64,000 bases of DNA from an uncultured Gemmataceae bacterium (GCA_937923405.1 CALDUY010000015.1:38756-102755), one strand, 5' to 3'. Positions 25,619 to 34,980 are shown, counted from the stretch's first letter. The notes: generated by a model not told the origin, from the sequence alone. Program-made: numbers and translations.

Positions 25619-26143
25619 TCACTTCCTGGCAGATTGTCGGGCCGCTTCCCGTTCGAGACGCTTTTTGACGCCGGCGATGATCTCTGTCTTCATCTGCTCT
25701 AGTTGCGGCACTTTTTGCAAGATGTCCTCGATAGTCCAGGTGCGCGTCCACATCAATAACCCCTGGTTAGTGTCGAGTAGTTCGGCCACAATCACCAGTC
25801 TCGCTCCGTCATCCTCGACCGTAACCTTGCCAACTAACACCGCGGCCACGCCAAGTCGACGACCCACTTTCAACTCTTCTCCTTCGTCTACCCGCACCGG
25901 CACCTGACGAGGACGTGCGACCCGAATGGTAGAGTCTTCGAGCAAAGCAATAGGAATCTCCTTGGTCCAGTCGGCCAGCGTGTACTTAACTCCATCATGC
26001 AGTTCTTTGGGCACGTCAAACGGCAGCACCGCCACCGAGTCGCACGGCGGCGCGACAGCTAAAGGAACTTCGGATCGAGGCGAGGCCGAACATGCCAGGG
26101 CCAACGCTCCAAACAACAGCAACAGCACGCAACTTTTCCTCAT
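25619..26143 (-). CDS. Putative lipoprotein with TolB/FlgO-like fold
   Basis: The likely product is 174 residues, starting at the ATG at 26143; 24 upstream in-frame residues are poor as a leader. It opens with a lipoprotein signal (VLLLLFGALALAC, lipid-attachment Cys at residue 18). The mature part runs SVAVLPFDVPKEL, 'GRRLGVAAVLVGKVTVEDD', 'IVAELLDTNQGLLMWTRTW'. This alternation of 'VAVLPF', 'AVLVGKV' and 'ELLDTxxGxxLW' is the pattern of TolB-N/FlgO/CsgG-like domains that bind at the cell envelope. The function is not known. It is followed at 4-base spacing by the helicase gene, so a shared transcript is likely, though no functional link is obvious. Confidence 0.7.
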   Translation of the reverse strand: MRKSCVLLLLFGALALACSASPRSEVPLAVAPPCDSVAVLPFDVPKELHDGVKYTLADWTKEIPIALLEDSTIRVARPRQVPVRVDEGEELKVGRRLGVAAVLVGKVTVEDDGARLVIVAELLDTNQGLLMWTRTWTIEDILQKVPQLEQMKTEIIAGVKKRLEREAARQSARK

Positions 26144-26342
26144 CGGCTTCGTTCCCTCTCCGTGAGACTCGAACGAATCTTCTGGAACCTTACGGGATGG
26201 ATCCCAACCCGCCAATCCCTGCTGACAACCCCTGCAAAACAGAATGCGAGAAGGATCCGACGAAGAGAAGAGAATTTACTGGATGGAATAATAAAAATGT
26301 AAATGGATCTTCAAAATTTGGTGAACTGTTGATGAAGGGCGA

Positions 26343-26729
26343 TCAATCCTGCGAGTCTTCGCCGCCCTCTTTCTTTTGCTCTAGCTTCTTGAGCGGTCGT
26401 GGACCATCGACGCGATAATCCCCCTGTCCGCCTTGTTCGCGGCGACCGTGCCACCAATCCAGGACGATCTTTGACGAAAAGCACAAACCAGGATAGTCCC
26501 ATCCCCAGGTGCCCTCGGTCACGGTGCGCGGTTCGCCGTCGACACACTGGCACGGCACTGCGCCGCCGCCGACATAGTAGCCGACGTAGCGTCCGGTGTC
26601 TGACAGATAAGCGCAGGGCGACTCTTCCCGAGGACAGCCAGCGCGGCATTCGTCCTTGTGATCGGAACTAGGCAAACATTTGCAGCCTGCCAACAAGAGC
26701 AGCAATCCTGTGAGGCAACAACGCTTCAT
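26343..26729 (-). CDS. Small Cys-rich lipoprotein
   Basis: A 128-residue protein with a short lipoprotein signal: KRCCLTGLLLLLAGC, lipobox Cys at 16. About eight further Cys occur before residue 85 (CKCLP, ECRAGC, PCAYL, PCQC, LCFSS), interleaved with Gly/Tyr (RYVGYYVGGG). A charged, Lys/Glu-rich tail follows. The family is unrecognised; the Cys spacing suggests disulfide-bonded envelope anchoring. Its start overlaps the stop of the 771-residue GlcG/RTX gene upstream by 4 bases (ATGA), so the two are probably cotranscribed and translationally coupled. Confidence 0.65.
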   Translation of the reverse strand: MKRCCLTGLLLLLAGCKCLPSSDHKDECRAGCPREESPCAYLSDTGRYVGYYVGGGAVPCQCVDGEPRTVTEGTWGWDYPGLCFSSKIVLDWWHGRREQGGQGDYRVDGPRPLKKLEQKKEGGEDSQD

Positions 26730-29041
26730 GTGATCCCGCCTTCCGGATTGCGATTGTATTTGTGATACGGCACACGAATTCCGTTGACGAACCGCGTGTC
26801 GATGTGGATGCCATTGGGAGCAGCGAGGAGACCAGCACCGGCCACGGTGATTACGTCGTCCTGATCGACGCCATCCCCCGAGACGCCGAAGCCGCCGATC
26901 AGCAGTTCACTGCGATAGAGCGGTTCCGAACCGGGAAAGAAGATGATGCCATTTTGATTGGCTTTGTTCGCGGGATCGCGGAAGTTCGAGCCAGGGTTGA
27001 AAGCATCAAATCCCTGAACGCTCTGATAGGCACTAGCCGGCAACGGCGGTCCGATGTTCAATCCGGTGTTGGGATCAACTCCACCATCATTAAGGATCGA
27101 AAATGGTCCTGGAGGCGCTCCCTCAATCCCTTCGGGATAACGTGGCAACGCCAGATAACGAAATGAGCGATTGGTCAACGCCAGTCCGATTGGCGTATTG
27201 GGAAGTTGATCCTGAGGTTGCAAGCGATCGCTAGCGTAGTAGGTTACATTGCGTGCCTTGGCCACAGCTACATCGAGGGAAAAGACCGTGGCATCCGGCA
27301 TGCGGAACAAACCGACCACCTTGCCATCCAGATCGGTGACGGCGAAGACCATTCTCGTAGTGCTGTTAAGCGGTAAGCGAATCGCGGCCCGAGTCTTGTT
27401 CGCTTGAACAATTCCATCCTCGATGATGCGCTGCACTTCGGCGGCCGTGATACCATTGCCATTGAGTGGAGGAACAATCCATCCTTCCGAAACTGGTTTG
27501 CCCGCGAGAAATTTGTTGCCGTTCGTATCCACTGTGAGAAAGAAGTCTGAAGGGAAATTAAACGCCCCTTGATTGACTCCAGGCAATTGAGCCGCGAACG
27601 CCAGCAGATTGTTAATCCCTTCAATTCCACCTGGCCCGACAATATCGAGAGTGATGCCAACCAGATCAATCCGCCGAGCATTTGGAGCTAACGGTAAGGC
27701 AAACCCAGGCAACGCAGGAACCCCATTGATTGCGCCAATGCCGGCCCCTAGCCCTGGGGCACCTCCGACAGCAGCGAAAGCAATATATTCTGCCTCCATC
27801 GAGCGGTCGAGCTTATTGGGATTGTGATCCACGCTGAGAGCGGAATTCTCCTCATTGGCATAACCCGTCTTGCCGGGAAAGAAGACGCCGATTCCGCCGA
27901 CGAGATTACCGTTCTCGTAGATCGGAATTCCACCCGGCAAGGTGGCGATGCCGCGCGGCTGGGCATTGGGGAGTCGCCCCGATGCCGTGCCGAACGAGAT
28001 TGGGGCAAATAGTTCTACACCGGGAGCCAAATCACCCGGATTGATGTTAAAGCGAGTATTGCCCGGTTCAACATTCTGTAGCGTGTCTCGATTAGTATGC
28101 TCGATTGCAAACAAATCGACTTGCGGAGTGTACGGCACATTAGGCGGGAAGTGGCCCTTGATGCCAATCGGTGCGACGAACCCTGGACCGCGAATTGTAG
28201 AATTGAGATCGGCAATATTGGGATTGCTTTCAATCTCGCGCTGCGTCATCGTCGTTTGACTGATGAATTGCACGGTACGTGAAGTCAGTGGAGCCTGATT
28301 GTTGCCGAAGAACGCGCCGGTTCGTGCCTTGGCTACGGCTCCATCAACAGCAAAGACGAGCGCCTCGTTGCTAGCGAAGATGGCGGAATCGACTCCCGGT
28401 TCGATTAACACACCGACAATGCGACCATTGCGATCGACAACAGCGATAATTGCATCCTCACTACCCGAGGCTGCCGCTGCTCGTTTGAGCAGAATCTCCA
28501 CTTCAGCCGGATCGAGCAACGACGACGACGGCGGAGCGGCAGTTGATTCGGGAATAGCTAGGCAGAGCAAGTCGTCTTCGCCTGGAATGACCACATCGCC
28601 TGGCTTCACATTGAAGAGCAGATTGCGCCCGCCATCGCCATCGAAGGTCGTCTTTCCGGGGCCAGCTCGCAACTTGTCATTCTCGGCACCACCAGATAGC
28701 AGAGTTTCGCCGCCTCCGCCTCGCAGGATGTCATTGCCCCCCTGACCAAAGATGTTCGCTGGCACCTGGATCGCTGGATCGACGGAGAGAATGTCCTTAC
28801 CGCCACCGCCGGTCATGGTAATGTTGGTAACCGCGGCAAGATCAAATCGTCCGATCTCTTGCACGAAAGAGCGCACTACCAGCTGATTGGTTTGCTCATC
28901 GAAAACGACACGAAGATGATCTCGATTTGCGGACCCCGTGATAAATAAGGTACCCGTAACCAAATTGGCCGTTGCGGGAAGGCAGCGAGGTTCGAGCAAC
29001 TCGACTCCAGGTCGAGTCGTCCAGCGATTGCAATCCTGCAT
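26726..29041 (-). CDS. Surface protein with RTX-like turns and two GlcG/DUF336 domains
   Basis: A 771-residue protein. It begins with VELLEPRCLP at 13-22, a short N-terminal motif found at the start of many secreted planctomycete proteins. Residues about 75-145 carry RTX-like glycine/aspartate turns (GQGGNDILRGGGGETLLSGG, then NDKLRAGPG) that probably bind calcium. Two GlcG/HbpS-type domains follow, at about 175-445 ('IIAVVDRNGRIVGVL', 'VDGAVAKARTGAFF') and about 530-765 ('MVFAVTDLDGKVVGLF', 'LDVAVAKARNVTYY'). The family includes haem-binding or haem-degrading proteins. Whether it binds haem here is unknown. It is coupled to the downstream lipoprotein gene. Confidence 0.75.
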   Translation of the reverse strand: MQDCNRWTTRPGVELLEPRCLPATANLVTGTLFITGSANRDHLRVVFDEQTNQLVVRSFVQEIGRFDLAAVTNITMTGGGGKDILSVDPAIQVPANIFGQGGNDILRGGGGETLLSGGAENDKLRAGPGKTTFDGDGGRNLLFNVKPGDVVIPGEDDLLCLAIPESTAAPPSSSLLDPAEVEILLKRAAAASGSEDAIIAVVDRNGRIVGVLIEPGVDSAIFASNEALVFAVDGAVAKARTGAFFGNNQAPLTSRTVQFISQTTMTQREIESNPNIADLNSTIRGPGFVAPIGIKGHFPPNVPYTPQVDLFAIEHTNRDTLQNVEPGNTRFNINPGDLAPGVELFAPISFGTASGRLPNAQPRGIATLPGGIPIYENGNLVGGIGVFFPGKTGYANEENSALSVDHNPNKLDRSMEAEYIAFAAVGGAPGLGAGIGAINGVPALPGFALPLAPNARRIDLVGITLDIVGPGGIEGINNLLAFAAQLPGVNQGAFNFPSDFFLTVDTNGNKFLAGKPVSEGWIVPPLNGNGITAAEVQRIIEDGIVQANKTRAAIRLPLNSTTRMVFAVTDLDGKVVGLFRMPDATVFSLDVAVAKARNVTYYASDRLQPQDQLPNTPIGLALTNRSFRYLALPRYPEGIEGAPPGPFSILNDGGVDPNTGLNIGPPLPASAYQSVQGFDAFNPGSNFRDPANKANQNGIIFFPGSEPLYRSELLIGGFGVSGDGVDQDDVITVAGAGLLAAPNGIHIDTRFVNGIRVPYHKYNRNPEGGIT

Positions 29042-29268
29042 TCCTGCCCCCCACCGTGAATTCCCTGGTTTCTCTTAATTGAGGATGAATTACCAATCAG
29101 TTCCACCAGGGTATGCCAATAATCGGCAAACTCGACCACCGCGCTGTAACGAGGAACAAAAACCTTGAAAAATAATTCAAGTCATTTTTTCGCTAATTCT
29201 CACACAACCAATTAAGTTTTCCCATCTTATCCGTCGATGATGTGAGTCTAAGGGGGGGATTATGCTGT

Positions 29269-31149
29269 ATGGATCATCGCCTGCTCGCTATGATTGGGGC
29301 AATAGGCCTATTGACAGCGCTCGCCAGTGCAGTTCCAGCCTCCGGGCCCTTGCATGATCCGCCACCGAAGCCGGCTGAGGACATGGTGCCGTTGAATCGC
29401 TCCCTCGATCCCGTTCCAGCAATTCCCAGTGATGACAGTCTGGATGTGTACAACTCCACTGAGCATTTCGTAGTTCATCAGGACCCACCGCCAGGATTCA
29501 CCGGACGGTCTGGAATCAAGGCTAGTGTAATGCAGACAGACGCGCACTTCGTGCCGGTCGAGGATCGCTGGCGTATCGGCTTTCCGGAATGGGATCGCTA
29601 CAATAAAAATCATCGATTTCTGGATGATTACCCATTTGACATTGGCACTTGGTTCAATCCGTATAAGCAAAATGTGCTAAAGGGAGATTACGCGATACTG
29701 GGTCAGAATGTATTTCTTGAAATCACGGCAACGAACTTCACACTGCTAGAGCCACGACAGATTCCCACGCCGACAACTCCGTTTGAAAGCACGGTGAATC
29801 CGCATCAGTTCGAGTTTTTCGGCAGTCCCAATCAATTTATCTATCTCGACTATGTCGCTGTGAGCATCGATCTATTCCATGGCGATGCCGCATTCAAGCC
29901 TGTAGATTGGCGAATTAAACTCACTCCGGTTTTCAATAGCAACAATCTCGCCGTGAGTGAATTGGCGGTAATCAATCCCGATGTTCGTAAAGGTGTGGTT
30001 CGTGAGCGTACTTTTTTCGCGTTACAGGAATGGTATGTCGAAAAGAAATTAGCCGATCTTAGTCCGCATTATGATTTCGCTTCCGTTCGCCTTGGTTCGC
30101 AGTACTTCGTCAGCGATTTTCGTGGCTTTATTTTCAATGACATCAATCGTGCTGTGCGATTCTTTGGCACCTCTGAGAGCAATCGCAATGAGTTCAATGT
30201 GGCACTGTTCCTAATGCAAGAAAAGGATACGAATAGTCGTCTAAACTCATTCAACGAAACTCGTGAACAGCAAGTATTGATTGCTAATTTCTACCGTCAG
30301 GATTTTATCTGGCCCGGTTATACGGCTCAATGGAGCTTTATTTACAATCATGACGCCCCATCGTTTCATTTCGATCGAAACAACTTCCTAGTGCGTCCTG
30401 ATCCAGTCGGCGTCTTTCAGCCACACGATTTGAACGTCTTTTATCTCGGCTTCAATGGAAATGGCCACATCAATCGTTTCAATATTACGAATTCATTCTA
30501 CTGGGCACTAGGACGCGATTCACGCAACCCGCTAGCCAATACCGCGCAGCGAATCTCCGGGTTTATGGGAGCAATTGAGTTGTCCTATGATCGTGATTAC
30601 GTGCGATTCAAGACCTCGTACTTTGTTTCCTCAGGTGATCGAGACGTGAATAACGGTACAGCCGCGGGGTTCGATTCCATTCTCGATGCCCCCAACTTCG
30701 CTGGTTCCTTGTTCAGTTACTGGGGACGACAGCGGCTTCCGTTGTTTGGCGTGGGCCTAAAGCAAGAATTCAGCCTGATTCCTGATTTACGCTCGAGCAA
30801 AATTCAGGGCCAAAGTAATTTTGTCAATCCAGGAATTCATATCTTCAATCTTGGCTTCGATGTAGATTTGACCCCGAAATTGAAGATGATAAATAACTAC
30901 AATTTCATGTGGTTCGATCAAACCGCTCCACTAGAAGTGTTTGTTTTCCAAGGAGCAATTGATCAATTCATTGGCGCGGATCTGAGTATGGGAGTGGAAT
31001 ATCGACCATTACTAAATAATAATGTAATGATGCAGTTCGGCGTAGCCACCCTAATTCCCGGACAAGGGTTTAAGGATCTCTACAATCGTCTGAATCATGA
31101 AGTGCCCTCCCTGGTCTCTGGGTTTGCCCAGATGGCTTTGACGTACTGA
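29269..31149 (+). CDS. Predicted outer-membrane beta-barrel protein
   Basis: The product is 626 residues counted from the ATG at 29269, which follows AAGGGGGGG at 29250-29258. A signal peptide is present (LLAMIGAIGLLTALASAVPASG), then a Pro/Asp-rich linker. After it come many alternating aromatic/polar strands (QFEFFGSPNQFIYLDYVAVS, 'DWRIKLTPVFN', 'VRFKTSYFVSSGDRDV', 'PKLKMINNYNFMWF'), ending in a terminal Tyr (SGFAQMALTY), as in porin-type barrels. I cannot name the family. Two sampled sequence lines inside the gene are only 42-43% G+C, clearly below the surrounding genes, a possible sign of constrained composition or transfer. A repeat cluster follows its stop. Confidence 0.65.
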   Translation: MDHRLLAMIGAIGLLTALASAVPASGPLHDPPPKPAEDMVPLNRSLDPVPAIPSDDSLDVYNSTEHFVVHQDPPPGFTGRSGIKASVMQTDAHFVPVEDRWRIGFPEWDRYNKNHRFLDDYPFDIGTWFNPYKQNVLKGDYAILGQNVFLEITATNFTLLEPRQIPTPTTPFESTVNPHQFEFFGSPNQFIYLDYVAVSIDLFHGDAAFKPVDWRIKLTPVFNSNNLAVSELAVINPDVRKGVVRERTFFALQEWYVEKKLADLSPHYDFASVRLGSQYFVSDFRGFIFNDINRAVRFFGTSESNRNEFNVALFLMQEKDTNSRLNSFNETREQQVLIANFYRQDFIWPGYTAQWSFIYNHDAPSFHFDRNNFLVRPDPVGVFQPHDLNVFYLGFNGNGHINRFNITNSFYWALGRDSRNPLANTAQRISGFMGAIELSYDRDYVRFKTSYFVSSGDRDVNNGTAAGFDSILDAPNFAGSLFSYWGRQRLPLFGVGLKQEFSLIPDLRSSKIQGQSNFVNPGIHIFNLGFDVDLTPKLKMINNYNFMWFDQTAPLEVFVFQGAIDQFIGADLSMGVEYRPLLNNNVMMQFGVATLIPGQGFKDLYNRLNHEVPSLVSGFAQMALTY

Positions 31150-31184
31150 ACTAGCCATGTTGTGAAATAGTATGGTGTATTTGC

Positions 31185-31411
31185 TCGCAGGCTGAAGCCT
31201 GCGACTACCGGTTCGGAAGCCTGCGACTACCGGTTCGGATTAACAGGTGTGAGGCACACGATCCGGAACGCTGACACACGCAGGGCTGAAGCCTGCGACT
31301 ACCGGTTCGGATTAACAGGCAGCCGCTCGCTGAGTTGCAGATAACCGCAGGCTGAAGCCTGTGAAAGAGCTTCCTCCCCCTGTGAGCTACTCCATCTTGA
31401 GAAGCGCTCTA
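31185..31411. repeat. Composite palindromic repeat, copy B
   Basis: It lies between the convergent outer-membrane protein and ribokinase genes. It has palindromic units based on CGCAGGC/GCCTGCG, and a roughly 30-base unit ending GACTACCGGTTCGGA occurs three times. Its right boundary CATCTTGAGAAGCGCTCTA (31393-31411) matches copy A's boundary at 16/19 bases by eye. The last three bases of the boundary, read on the other strand, are the ribokinase stop codon. Confidence 0.75.
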
Positions 31412-32326
31412 GCCCTGTTGGGTCTGAAATTTTTCCACCTCGTCGCGCTTGGGAAACGATTGTTGCGCTCCGACGCGCGTGACGGTAAGCGCGGCGACGG
31501 CACTGGCCCGTTTCATGGCGGATTCGATCGGCAAGTTTCTGGCTAAGTCCAGTGCCAGACTACCGATGTACGCATCACCTGCACCGGTGGGATCGACAGC
31601 GTTCACCGTCACAGCCTCGACCCGAAGTGACTGTTCGCGATCTTGATACCAGCTGCCGCGCGCGCCTAGCGTAACCAAAACGGCAGTTGGTCCCTGAGCT
31701 AGCAGCGCGTCGACCACAGGCGAGAGATTGCCGGACGGATATACCGGCGCGGAGATCAGCTCTGCCAATTCAATCTCATTGGGCACACAGAGATCACATA
31801 ACGGGAGTAATTCTCGCACCTCGGGCACATACGGAGCGGGATTGAGCAGAGTCTTGACACCTTTGGCTCGCGCTAAAGTAAACGCTTCTTTCGCGGCTTC
31901 GATGGGCGTTTCCAGCTGTGCCACCACGATGTCAGCCTGCTCGATGATCTGTCGGGAAGCGCGAATTTGCTCCGCGCTGACTGCGGCGTTGGCTCCGGCA
32001 ACGACGACGATGGCGTTCTCCGCGCCGTCGTCCACCAACACAACGGCTGTTCCCGTGGGAACTTCGCATCTCTTAATAAAAGATATATCAACTCCTTGTT
32101 GGCGTAAATTTTCCAGGCAACGCTGACCAAATGGATCGTTGCCGACGCAGCCCAACAGCGTCACCTCGCCTCCCAAGAGAGCAGCCATCACGGCTTGATT
32201 GGCTCCTTTTCCGCCATAACCGATCTCAAATGAGGAACCAGAAAGTGTCTCGCCTGGTTGTGGCAGGCGAGTGACGCGAAAGATCAAATCGACGTTGATT
32301 GATCCGACCACCACCACGCGAGCCAT
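31409..32326 (-). CDS. rbsK: Ribokinase
   Basis: A PfkB-family sugar kinase of 305 residues that phosphorylates D-ribose at the 5-hydroxyl, feeding the pentose phosphate pathway. Seen: the N-terminal signature VVVGSINVDLIF, the substrate-binding GYGGKGANQAV, and the C-terminal ATP and catalytic-base motif DPTGAGDAYIGSLA. The GGKGANQ and DPTGAGD motifs together identify RbsK rather than other PfkB kinases. The start follows AAGGAG. No ribose transporter or other rbs gene is nearby. Its stop codon coincides with the end of repeat copy B. It is followed in the reading direction by the outer-membrane gene's convergent end, and preceded on its strand by the Bax1-like gene. Confidence 0.92.
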   Translation of the reverse strand: MARVVVVGSINVDLIFRVTRLPQPGETLSGSSFEIGYGGKGANQAVMAALLGGEVTLLGCVGNDPFGQRCLENLRQQGVDISFIKRCEVPTGTAVVLVDDGAENAIVVVAGANAAVSAEQIRASRQIIEQADIVVAQLETPIEAAKEAFTLARAKGVKTLLNPAPYVPEVRELLPLCDLCVPNEIELAELISAPVYPSGNLSPVVDALLAQGPTAVLVTLGARGSWYQDREQSLRVEAVTVNAVDPTGAGDAYIGSLALDLARNLPIESAMKRASAVAALTVTRVGAQQSFPKRDEVEKFQTQQG

Positions 32327-32355
32327 GCGATTCTCCTTGTTTGGGGTGTGGCGTT

Positions 32356-33561
32356 TCAGGTTTGCACTAACTCCGTCGCCAATCGAGCGACCTCCTCGAC
32401 CAACGGCATATGACGAAATCGATGAAGTCCTTTGGGAAGTTCGTCCAGTTGTTCCTCAATGTGCAGCTCCTCGGAGACCGCCAACAGATAGGGAGTGTGA
32501 GCGTGGCGTTGTAACATCTGTAGATGTTTGATCGCGCTAGCTTTTCGCCAGAAGCCGAGTATCTCCAACTTCACCTCACGGCCTAGGGTCCGGTGAATCA
32601 GGCGAAAATCGGGCACCCAGAAGCTATTGCCTAAAGGATAGACCTCGGTCTCTTCAAGCAATTCCCAGTCGGGTACCCGTCGGCGGAACGACTCGACGAA
32701 ACTGGCAATCTCCGGTGGAACGTACATGCCCGTATCGGCAGCGTGGTTGACGAGGTGATCCTTGGGTGTCAGCAAAAATCGCTTGGGCTTCTTTTGCGTG
32801 CCCCAACGTAGTTCGGCCTGAAGTTCAAAGTTATCACAGAGCAGCAGCGTCGGCAAAAATAGGGCGAGTTGCAGGCCATACTTCTGCGTCGAAGAAAACA
32901 GGCTGAGCGGGCCGTCGAGATGGAAGGTGTGGCTGTCTGGACCAGAGCGTTCGATCTCGCAGAGCAGCCGATGAAACTTGATCGCGCGCAGTAGTTGGCG
33001 ATAGCGAGCGGGCGGCTGAGCGAAGATGGTGATCGAGACCCGGATCGCGCGCAGCAACACCGCTTGAGCCAGGGCGACATTGTAACGCTGCAACAGTCGC
33101 TCCGCGGTGATGTCGTCGAAGCGGATCAACTTTTGCTCACTTTTCAGATCTGCAAAGAGTGATTTTTCAACTTCCTCGACCGTCAGATCGAGCAACTCTG
33201 CCGAGCGAGTGAGGACAGCAATTCGGTCGAATCCCGCGGTCTGGGTGTCGCTCTGCCGGGCCAGAGTTGCCTGCTGGAACACGGTGCTGCGGATCTTCTC
33301 CGGCGGATGTCCAGAGACCGTTTCAAACTCGCAGCGGTCGGACAGCAATTTGGCCAGACCTTGATGAACCAGCGTACTCTCTTCGCTAAAGGTTTCCTCG
33401 ATCAGTTCCTCCAAGTCGCCGCGGGTTCGCCCGACCATTTCGCGAAACAGTTCGAGCAGTTGTTCAGCCAGAAGCAACCAAGTCTCGTCGCGCGTGTCGA
33501 GATAGTAGGGGAGAATGCGATCACGAGCGTAGCGAACTCGTACCAGTTTTCCCGTAAGCAT
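32356..33561 (-). CDS. Bax1-like (DUF790) nuclease
   Basis: A 401-residue DUF790/Bax1-type protein. Its first ~250 residues form the helical region typical of Bax1 ('RYNVALAQAVLLRA' near 160-172, 'QYGLQLA'-like block at 226-235). A C-terminal nuclease domain follows with the PD-(D/E)xK-like signature FWVPDFRL (Asp318), then 'REVKLEILGFW' with Glu333 and Lys331. The 'PDF … EI-GFW' pattern is the diagnostic Bax1 signature. In archaea Bax1 partners the XPB helicase and cuts the unwound DNA bubble. Here the XPB-like gene sits directly upstream on the same strand, its stop 10 bases from this start. The cytoplasmic repair role is by analogy. Confidence 0.85.
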   Translation of the reverse strand: MLTGKLVRVRYARDRILPYYLDTRDETWLLLAEQLLELFREMVGRTRGDLEELIEETFSEESTLVHQGLAKLLSDRCEFETVSGHPPEKIRSTVFQQATLARQSDTQTAGFDRIAVLTRSAELLDLTVEEVEKSLFADLKSEQKLIRFDDITAERLLQRYNVALAQAVLLRAIRVSITIFAQPPARYRQLLRAIKFHRLLCEIERSGPDSHTFHLDGPLSLFSSTQKYGLQLALFLPTLLLCDNFELQAELRWGTQKKPKRFLLTPKDHLVNHAADTGMYVPPEIASFVESFRRRVPDWELLEETEVYPLGNSFWVPDFRLIHRTLGREVKLEILGFWRKASAIKHLQMLQRHAHTPYLLAVSEELHIEEQLDELPKGLHRFRHMPLVEEVARLATELVQT

Positions 33562-33571
33562 GCCCCACCTA

Positions 33572-34948
33572 CTATTGATAAGCGTGATGCTGCGTTCGCC
33601 GCTGAGTGATAAACTCCTCGACCGTGCCGCGTGTGACTACCTCGATCAAGCGAGCCTTCTTTTCGCCATGCTTGCGAAGAAGTCGCCCCAATCGCTGGAC
33701 ATGTTCGCGCACCGTGCTAGTGCCGGACAGGATGATGCCGACGTTGGCGGCAGGCACGTCAACGCCCTCGTTGAGAACGCGACTGGTGACGACGACGGAA
33801 TACTCACCAGAATGGAACCGATCAAGGATCTGTTTTCGCTCTTTTGTTTTGGTCTGATGGGTAATGGCTGGAACCAGATACCGCCGAGCGATCTGATAGA
33901 CAGTGGCGTTGTCGTAGGTGAAAATTAGCACCCGATCCTGACGATAACGGTGCAAGAGTTTTTCGAGCAGTTCAAGTTTGGCCGGAGCGGCCAGCGCGAG
34001 CCGACGTTGTTCCTGAAAGGCTTGGAAGGCGGCTCGGCCCTCTCGGGAACGGCAGGTTTCCTGAATGAAGCGGCTCCAACCAGCCGGCGACCCCATATTA
34101 ATCCCTTTTTGCGAGCAAAATTGTCGGTAACACTCGCGTGCCTGCTGGTAGGCCGCCGCCTCCGCCTCGGTCAGTTCGACGTACAACCGTTCCACGTGAT
34201 AGTCGGCAAGATAATTCCCCGCTAGTTCCCTGATCTCGCGGCGATAGACGATGGGACCGATCAACTCCGGATACAGCGACTCCATGCCATCGGTGCGTTC
34301 CGGAGTGGCCGTCAGTCCGAGCCGATACGGCGCGATCGCTCCCTGGGCGCTGGTCATGTAGCTGGCTCCGGGGAGGTGATGACACTCATCGAAGATGAGC
34401 AGGCCAAACCGATTGCCCCAGCGTTCGACGTGGATGTGAGCCGAATCATACGTTGTCACGGTGAGCGGCTGAAACTCGTGATAGCCACCGCCAAGCAATC
34501 CAACCGGCACGTCGAACGCCAGGCTTAGCTCGCTGTACCACTGCGACATCAGATCGATGGTCGGAGCGACGATAAGCGCGGGCCGTTGGGCACGCTGGAT
34601 CGCCAGAATGGCGACAAACGTTTTGCCTGTTCCAGTAGGCAGGACGACAATCCCCTGGCCACGGTTTCGCCACCAGGATTCGACCGCCTCGCGTTGATGG
34701 GGGAAGGGATCGCGGCTAGTCCGCAATGGCCAGGGGGTCTTCTGATAGACACGCGCCTCATCCTGGAAGGCTAGCTTCCGCTCCAACAGCGTTTCGACAA
34801 TGGCGCGGTAGGCTCGCCCCTGGGCACGATGAGTGCGGGTTCGAGCGTCGAACTGGACGCCGGGCAACGAGGTGAGTACCTCGGCGCTGGAGCCTTCGAG
34901 CAGCAGCGTTCCGGCATCGAACCGGAGATGAATGGTGGCATCGTTCAT
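33572..34948 (-). CDS. XPB-like superfamily 2 helicase
   Basis: A 458-residue XPB-type DNA helicase. The N-terminal ~80 residues resemble the archaeal damage-recognition-like domain. Walker A is PTGTGKT (104-110), motif II is FDECHH (186-191, a DECH box), and motif III is LTATP (212-216). Directly after it comes RTD (218-220) where archaeal and human XPB have the RED motif, so the Glu is replaced by Thr. Motif VI is HVQRLGRLLRKHG. The size suits archaeal and bacterial XPB rather than Ski2 helicases. Its partner nuclease gene starts 10 bases after its stop, so the two are probably translated together as a DNA-repair unit. Confidence 0.88.
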   Translation of the reverse strand: MNDATIHLRFDAGTLLLEGSSAEVLTSLPGVQFDARTRTHRAQGRAYRAIVETLLERKLAFQDEARVYQKTPWPLRTSRDPFPHQREAVESWWRNRGQGIVVLPTGTGKTFVAILAIQRAQRPALIVAPTIDLMSQWYSELSLAFDVPVGLLGGGYHEFQPLTVTTYDSAHIHVERWGNRFGLLIFDECHHLPGASYMTSAQGAIAPYRLGLTATPERTDGMESLYPELIGPIVYRREIRELAGNYLADYHVERLYVELTEAEAAAYQQARECYRQFCSQKGINMGSPAGWSRFIQETCRSREGRAAFQAFQEQRRLALAAPAKLELLEKLLHRYRQDRVLIFTYDNATVYQIARRYLVPAITHQTKTKERKQILDRFHSGEYSVVVTSRVLNEGVDVPAANVGIILSGTSTVREHVQRLGRLLRKHGEKKARLIEVVTRGTVEEFITQRRTQHHAYQ

Positions 34949-34980
34949 GCCGTTATTGTTACGGGCGGTTCGCCAATTCG

